Shown here: positions 60,443 to 64,000 of the stretch, piece after piece | Position numbering within the stretch: the stretch's first letter is position 1 | Layout of the letters: each line of letters begins with the position of its first letter | Origin: Geomonas sp. RF6 | GTDB lineage: Bacteria; Desulfobacterota; Desulfuromonadia; Geobacterales; Geobacteraceae | Assembly: GCF_021044625.1 (NCBI RefSeq) | Contig: NZ_CP087999.1 | Span: forward strand, 3,431,001 to 3,495,000 | Length of the DNA: 64,000 nucleotides | Direction of reading: 5' to 3' | Position numbers and translations under genes: made by a program | The notes under the pieces: model-generated | The model's database searches: none | What the model was told of the DNA's origin: nothing | The model's input: the letters and a program-made list of their open reading frames with translations, nothing else

Positions 60443-63400
60443 ATATCTCCCGCCCCTTCATTCTGCGTCCGGTCGCCACGACGCTCCTCATGATAGCCAT
60501 CATCCTCGCTGGGGTGGTGGCGTACCGGCAGCTCCCGGTCGCGGCGCTGCCCCAGGTCGATTACCCCATCATCCAGGTCCGCACCTTCTACCCGGGCGCC
60601 AGCCCCGACGTCATGGCGACCTCGGTGACGGCGCCGCTGGAGCGCCAGTTCGGACAGCTCCCGGGGCTTACCCAGATGAACTCCGCAAGCTCGCAGTCGA
60701 GCTCGGTCATCACCCTTCAGTTCTCCCTCGATCTGAGCCTCGACGTGGCGGAGCAGGAGGTGCAGGCGGCGATTAACTCCGCCTTCACCTTCCTGCCGCG
60801 CGATCTCCCCAATCCTCCGGTGTACAGCAAGGTGAACCCGGCGGACGCCCCGATCCTCACCCTGGCGCTCTCCTCCGACACGCTCACCCTTCCGCAGGTG
60901 GAGGACTTGGCCGACACCCGCCTCTCCCAGAAGATCTCCCAGCTTCCCGGCGTCGGCCTCGTCACCATAAGCGGCGGGCAGCGCCCAGCGGTGCGCATCC
61001 ACGCGAACCCCACCGCACTCGCCTCCTACGGCATGACGCTGGAGGACGTGCGGGCAGCGATCGCCACCGCGAACGTGAACCTCGCCAAAGGGGGCTTCGA
61101 CGGCCCGCGCCAGGCCTACATCATCGGCGCCAACGACCAGCTCTACTCCAGCCGGGATTTCCGCTCCCTCGTCATCGCCTACCGAAACAACGCTCCGGTG
61201 CATCTCACTGACGTCGCCACCGTCATCGACGATGCGGAGAATGTGAACCAGGCGGCGTGGATGAACGACTCGCCGGCGGTGGTGCTGAACATTCAGCGTC
61301 AGCCGGGGGCGAACGTCATCGAGGTGGTGGATCGCATAACGAAGCTCCTCCCCCAGCTGAAGAGCTCCCTTCCCGCTTCGGTGAAGGTCCAGGTACTGAG
61401 CGACCGCACCGTGACGATCCGGGAGTCGGTGCGCGACGTGCAGTTCGAGCTCTTCCTGGCTGTGGCGCTCGTCGTTCTCGTCATCTTCCTCTTCCTGAGA
61501 AACCTCCCGGCCACCACCATCCCGAGCGTCGCCGTCCCCCTCTCCCTCGTCGGATCGTTCGGGGCGATGTATCTTCTCGGCTTCAGCCTGAACAACCTCT
61601 CCCTCATGGCGCTCACCATCTCCACCGGTTTCGTGGTGGACGACGCCATCGTCATGATCGAGAACATCTCCCGCTACGTGGAGGAGGGGGAGCCACCCCT
61701 TCAGGCGGCGTTGAAGGGGGCGAAGCAGATCGGCTTCACCATCCTCTCCCTCACCGTCTCCCTCATCGCCGTCCTCATCCCGCTCCTCTTCATGGGGGAC
61801 GTGGTGGGACGCCTCTTCCGGGAGTTCGCCATCACCCTCGGCGTCACCATTCTCATCTCGGCCGTCGTCTCCCTTACCCTTACGCCGATGATGTGTGCGC
61901 GCCTTCTCAGGCATGTGCCCGAGGAGCGCCAGGGACGCTTCTACCACGCCTCGGGACGCTTCCTCGAGAGGATGATCGAGCGCTACGGCCGCTCGCTCAC
62001 CTACGTCCTGCAGCACCAGACCGCGACCCTGATGGTCGCCGTCGGCACTCTTCTTCTCACCGTCGTCCTCTACATCCTGGTGCCGAAAGGGTTCTTCCCG
62101 GTGCAGGACACCGGCGCCATCATGGGGATCAGCGAGGCGTCGCAGTCGGTCTCCTTCAAGGCGATGGCGGAGCGCCAGCGCGAGCTCGCCCGCGTGATCC
62201 TGAAGGACCCGGCGGTGGCAAGTCTCTCTTCCTTCATCGGGGTGGACGGCGTAAACACCTCCTTGAATTCCGGGCGCATCCTCATCAACCTGAAGCCGCT
62301 GGAGGATCGCGACCTCTCCGCGAGCGAGGTCATCCGCCGCCTGAAGCCGGAGCTCGCCAAGGTGCCGGGGGTGACGCTGTACATGCAGCCGGTGCAGGAC
62401 CTCTCCGTCGACGCGAAGGTCAGCCGGACCCAGTTCCAGTACCTCATTGAAGACCCCAACACGCAGGAGCTGAAGGAGTGGGCCCCGCGCATCGTGGCGG
62501 CGCTGAAGGAGAGGCCCGAGCTCGCGGACGTTGGGAGCGACCAGCAGGACCTGGGGCTTCTCCTTGCGCTGGACATCGACCGCAGCAGCGCCTCGCGCCT
62601 CGGCATCTCTCCGCAGATGATCGACGACACACTCTACGACGCCTTCGGTCAGCGCCAAATTTCCACCATCTTCACGGAGCTGAACCAGTACCGCGTCGTC
62701 CTCGCGGTGGACGAGCCGTTCAGCAAGGGGCCAGAAAGCCTCGACTCCATCTATCTCAAGGGCGCGCAGGGGGGGGCGGTGCCGCTGAGCGCGGTCACCC
62801 GCGCCACCGAGGCCACCACGCCCCTTGTGGTGAATCGCCAGGGGCAATTCCCTGCCGTCACCGCCTCCTTCAACCTGGCCCCCGGGGTATCGCTCGGCGG
62901 TGCCGTCGCAGCGATCGAGGAGGCGACCCGGGAGATGGGTCTCCCCCCGAGCGTGCGCGGCTCCTTCCAGGGGACCGCACAGGCGTTCCAGGAGTCGCTC
63001 AGGAACGAGCCTCTCCTCATCCTCGCCGCGCTCATCACGGTGTACATCGTCCTCGGGGTGCTGTACGAGAGCTACATTCACCCGGTGACGATCCTTTCCA
63101 CCCTGCCGTCCGCCGGCGCAGGCGCGGTCCTGTCCCTCATGATCTGCGGCAGCGAGATGAGCGTCATCGCGGTCATCGGCATCATCCTTCTGATCGGGAT
63201 CGTGAAGAAAAACGGGATCATGATGGTCGATTTCGCCCTTGCCGCCGAGCGGGAAGAGGGGAAGCCGCCCGAGCAGGCGATCTACGAGGCGTGCCTCTTG
63301 CGTTTCCGCCCGATCATGATGACCACCATGGCCGCACTTCTCGGCGCCCTGCCGCTGGCGCTCGGGCACGGCATGGGGAGCGAGCTGCGCCGCCCCCTGG

Positions 63401-63540
63401 GGATATCGATCGTCGGCGGTCTCATCATCAGCCAGATCCTCACCCTCTACACGACCCCCGTCATCTACCTCGCCTTTGACAGGGTGGCGCGCCGCTACGG
63501 CCGCAAGGGAGTTGAGCCGGAGGGGCAGACGCCGGCATGA
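60439..63540 (+). CDS. mdtB: RND multidrug efflux permease MdtB
   Basis: Inner-membrane proton-driven pump, 1033 residues, 12 helices in two halves with large periplasmic domains. Proton relay segment is visible as [19 protein letters not shown] (Asp pair). Overlaps mdtA by 4 bp. The MdtBC pair acts as heteromultimer with MdtA; the second permease gene overlaps its end. Substrates in Enterobacteria include bile salts and novobiocin, but cannot be transferred. Confidence 0.92.
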   Translation: MNISRPFILRPVATTLLMIAIILAGVVAYRQLPVAALPQVDYPIIQVRTFYPGASPDVMATSVTAPLERQFGQLPGLTQMNSASSQSSSVITLQFSLDLSLDVAEQEVQAAINSAFTFLPRDLPNPPVYSKVNPADAPILTLALSSDTLTLPQVEDLADTRLSQKISQLPGVGLVTISGGQRPAVRIHANPTALASYGMTLEDVRAAIATANVNLAKGGFDGPRQAYIIGANDQLYSSRDFRSLVIAYRNNAPVHLTDVATVIDDAENVNQAAWMNDSPAVVLNIQRQPGANVIEVVDRITKLLPQLKSSLPASVKVQVLSDRTVTIRESVRDVQFELFLAVALVVLVIFLFLRNLPATTIPSVAVPLSLVGSFGAMYLLGFSLNNLSLMALTISTGFVVDDAIVMIENISRYVEEGEPPLQAALKGAKQIGFTILSLTVSLIAVLIPLLFMGDVVGRLFREFAITLGVTILISAVVSLTLTPMMCARLLRHVPEERQGRFYHASGRFLERMIERYGRSLTYVLQHQTATLMVAVGTLLLTVVLYILVPKGFFPVQDTGAIMGISEASQSVSFKAMAERQRELARVILKDPAVASLSSFIGVDGVNTSLNSGRILINLKPLEDRDLSASEVIRRLKPELAKVPGVTLYMQPVQDLSVDAKVSRTQFQYLIEDPNTQELKEWAPRIVAALKERPELADVGSDQQDLGLLLALDIDRSSASRLGISPQMIDDTLYDAFGQRQISTIFTELNQYRVVLAVDEPFSKGPESLDSIYLKGAQGGAVPLSAVTRATEATTPLVVNRQGQFPAVTASFNLAPGVSLGGAVAAIEEATREMGLPPSVRGSFQGTAQAFQESLRNEPLLILAALITVYIVLGVLYESYIHPVTILSTLPSAGAGAVLSLMICGSEMSVIAVIGIILLIGIVKKNGIMMVDFALAAEREEGKPPEQAIYEACLLRFRPIMMTTMAALLGALPLALGHGMGSELRRPLGISIVGGLIISQILTLYTTPVIYLAFDRVARRYGRKGVEPEGQTPA

Positions 63541-64000
63541 ACATCTCCGCCGTCTTCATAAGGCGCCCCGTCGCCACGACTCTCCTGACGATCGCGGTCG
63601 TCCTCGCGGGGTGCATCGGCTTCAACCTCCTCCCGGTCTCCCCCCTGCCGCAGGTCGATTTTCCCACCATATCGGTCTCCGCGGCGCTCCCCGGCGCCGA
63701 CCCGGAGACGATGTCGACCTCGGTGGCGGCTCCCCTGGAGCGGCAGTTCGGCCGCATCGCCGGGGTGACGGAGATGACCTCCACGAGCTACCGGGGGAGC
63801 ACCAGCATCACCTTGCAGTTCGACCTCTCGCGCGACATCGACGGCGCCGCCCGCGACGTGCAGGGGGCGATCAACGCGGCCCGCGGCTACCTCCCCGCGA
63901 ACCTGCCGAGCAACCCGAGCTACCGGAAGGTGAACCCCTCCGACGCGCCGATCATGATCGTCGCACTGACCTCGCAAACCGTCAGCAAGCCGCAGATGTA
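63537..64000 (+). CDS. mdtC: RND efflux permease MdtC (3' end outside window)
   Basis: First 154 residues of a second RND permease: N-terminal helix ([19 protein letters not shown]) and the first porter subdomain, with [20 protein letters not shown] and [11 protein letters not shown]. It starts by a 4-bp overlap (ATGA) with mdtB, so it is translationally coupled. Runs off the right edge. Confidence 0.9.
   Translation, partial: MNISAVFIRRPVATTLLTIAVVLAGCIGFNLLPVSPLPQVDFPTISVSAALPGADPETMSTSVAAPLERQFGRIAGVTEMTSTSYRGSTSITLQFDLSRDIDGAARDVQGAINAARGYLPANLPSNPSYRKVNPSDAPIMIVALTSQTVSKPQM

Noticed and set aside
60361-63369. Long open frame (about 1000 codons) antisense to the efflux permease gene
   Set aside because: It lies opposite a clear RND gene, is rich in His, Arg and Glu without a recognisable fold, and comes from high-GC codon bias. 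The same applies to other long antisense frames such as 56745-58715 and 34313-36046.
1-64000. tRNA, rRNA and CRISPR features
   Set aside because: No cloverleaf with a TTCGA arm, no rRNA-like stretches and no regularly spaced direct repeats were seen.

Overview
The window is a high-GC, densely coded chromosomal segment with short intergenic gaps. It most resembles Geobacteraceae (Geobacter, Geomonas or Citrifermentans type, Desulfuromonadales). The evidence is a PrsK/PrsR exosortase-system two-component pair, a GSU3473-type small protein, an AOR/tungsten locus, NfnAB, a thiocarboxylate-type homocysteine operon and sigma-54 regulators. No rRNA, tRNA, CRISPR array, integrase or intact transposon was seen. 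The segment looks like core chromosome with a few accessory inserts.

Layout. 1-7.7 kb: 3' part of prsK, prsR, a small conserved protein, an outer-membrane protein, a CDF metal exporter and a chemotaxis receptor. 7.7-10.5 kb: modABC molybdate/tungstate ABC transporter behind a structured leader. 10.5-20.9 kb: sulfur block. On the minus strand lie metY, a ThiS-like carrier, a ThiF-like activator, a JAMM protease, a small sulfite reductase, tusA and mnmA. On the plus strand lie an Rrf2 regulator, sulfate permease genes cysT-cysW-cysA without a binding-protein gene, and cysK. 21-31 kb: a small hypothetical gene, a SHOCT lipoprotein, a radical SAM protein and a set of stress/envelope-type genes (DUF2795, DUF2383, SDR, holin-X-like, DUF3618, GH15, EEP nuclease, phospholipase D). 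31-38 kb: a partial type VI secretion set, tssJ-tssL-tssM-tssA. 38-44 kb: GYD protein, APS kinase, a FIST sensor with a small partner, and Moco genes mogA, moaC and moeA. 44-58.7 kb: porin, then a tungsten/aldehyde block: ThiF-like, MoaD, AOR, Fe-alcohol dehydrogenase, moaA, a radical SAM/SPASM protein, nfnAB and a sigma-54 activator. 58.7-64 kb: MdtABC-type RND efflux, running off the window.

How genes work together. Two themes recur. One is sulfur assimilation: sulfate uptake, APS kinase and sulfite reductase feed CysK, and a protein-thiocarboxylate route feeds MetY. The ThiS carrier ends in residues beyond its GlyGly, and a JAMM protease gene overlaps the activator gene, as in the Wolinella homocysteine system. 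The second is Mo/W enzymology: ModABC, MoaA/MoaC/MogA/MoeA, MoaD/ThiF and AOR, with an alcohol dehydrogenase behind a strong sigma-54 promoter and repeat operators. The nearby AcoR-like activator is the likely controller.

Other points: REP-like elements with a GTAG end occur at 10.5 and 58.8 kb, and a 22-bp perfect inverted repeat lies at 53.9 kb. Several operons have hairpin-rich leaders that match no riboswitch I can name.
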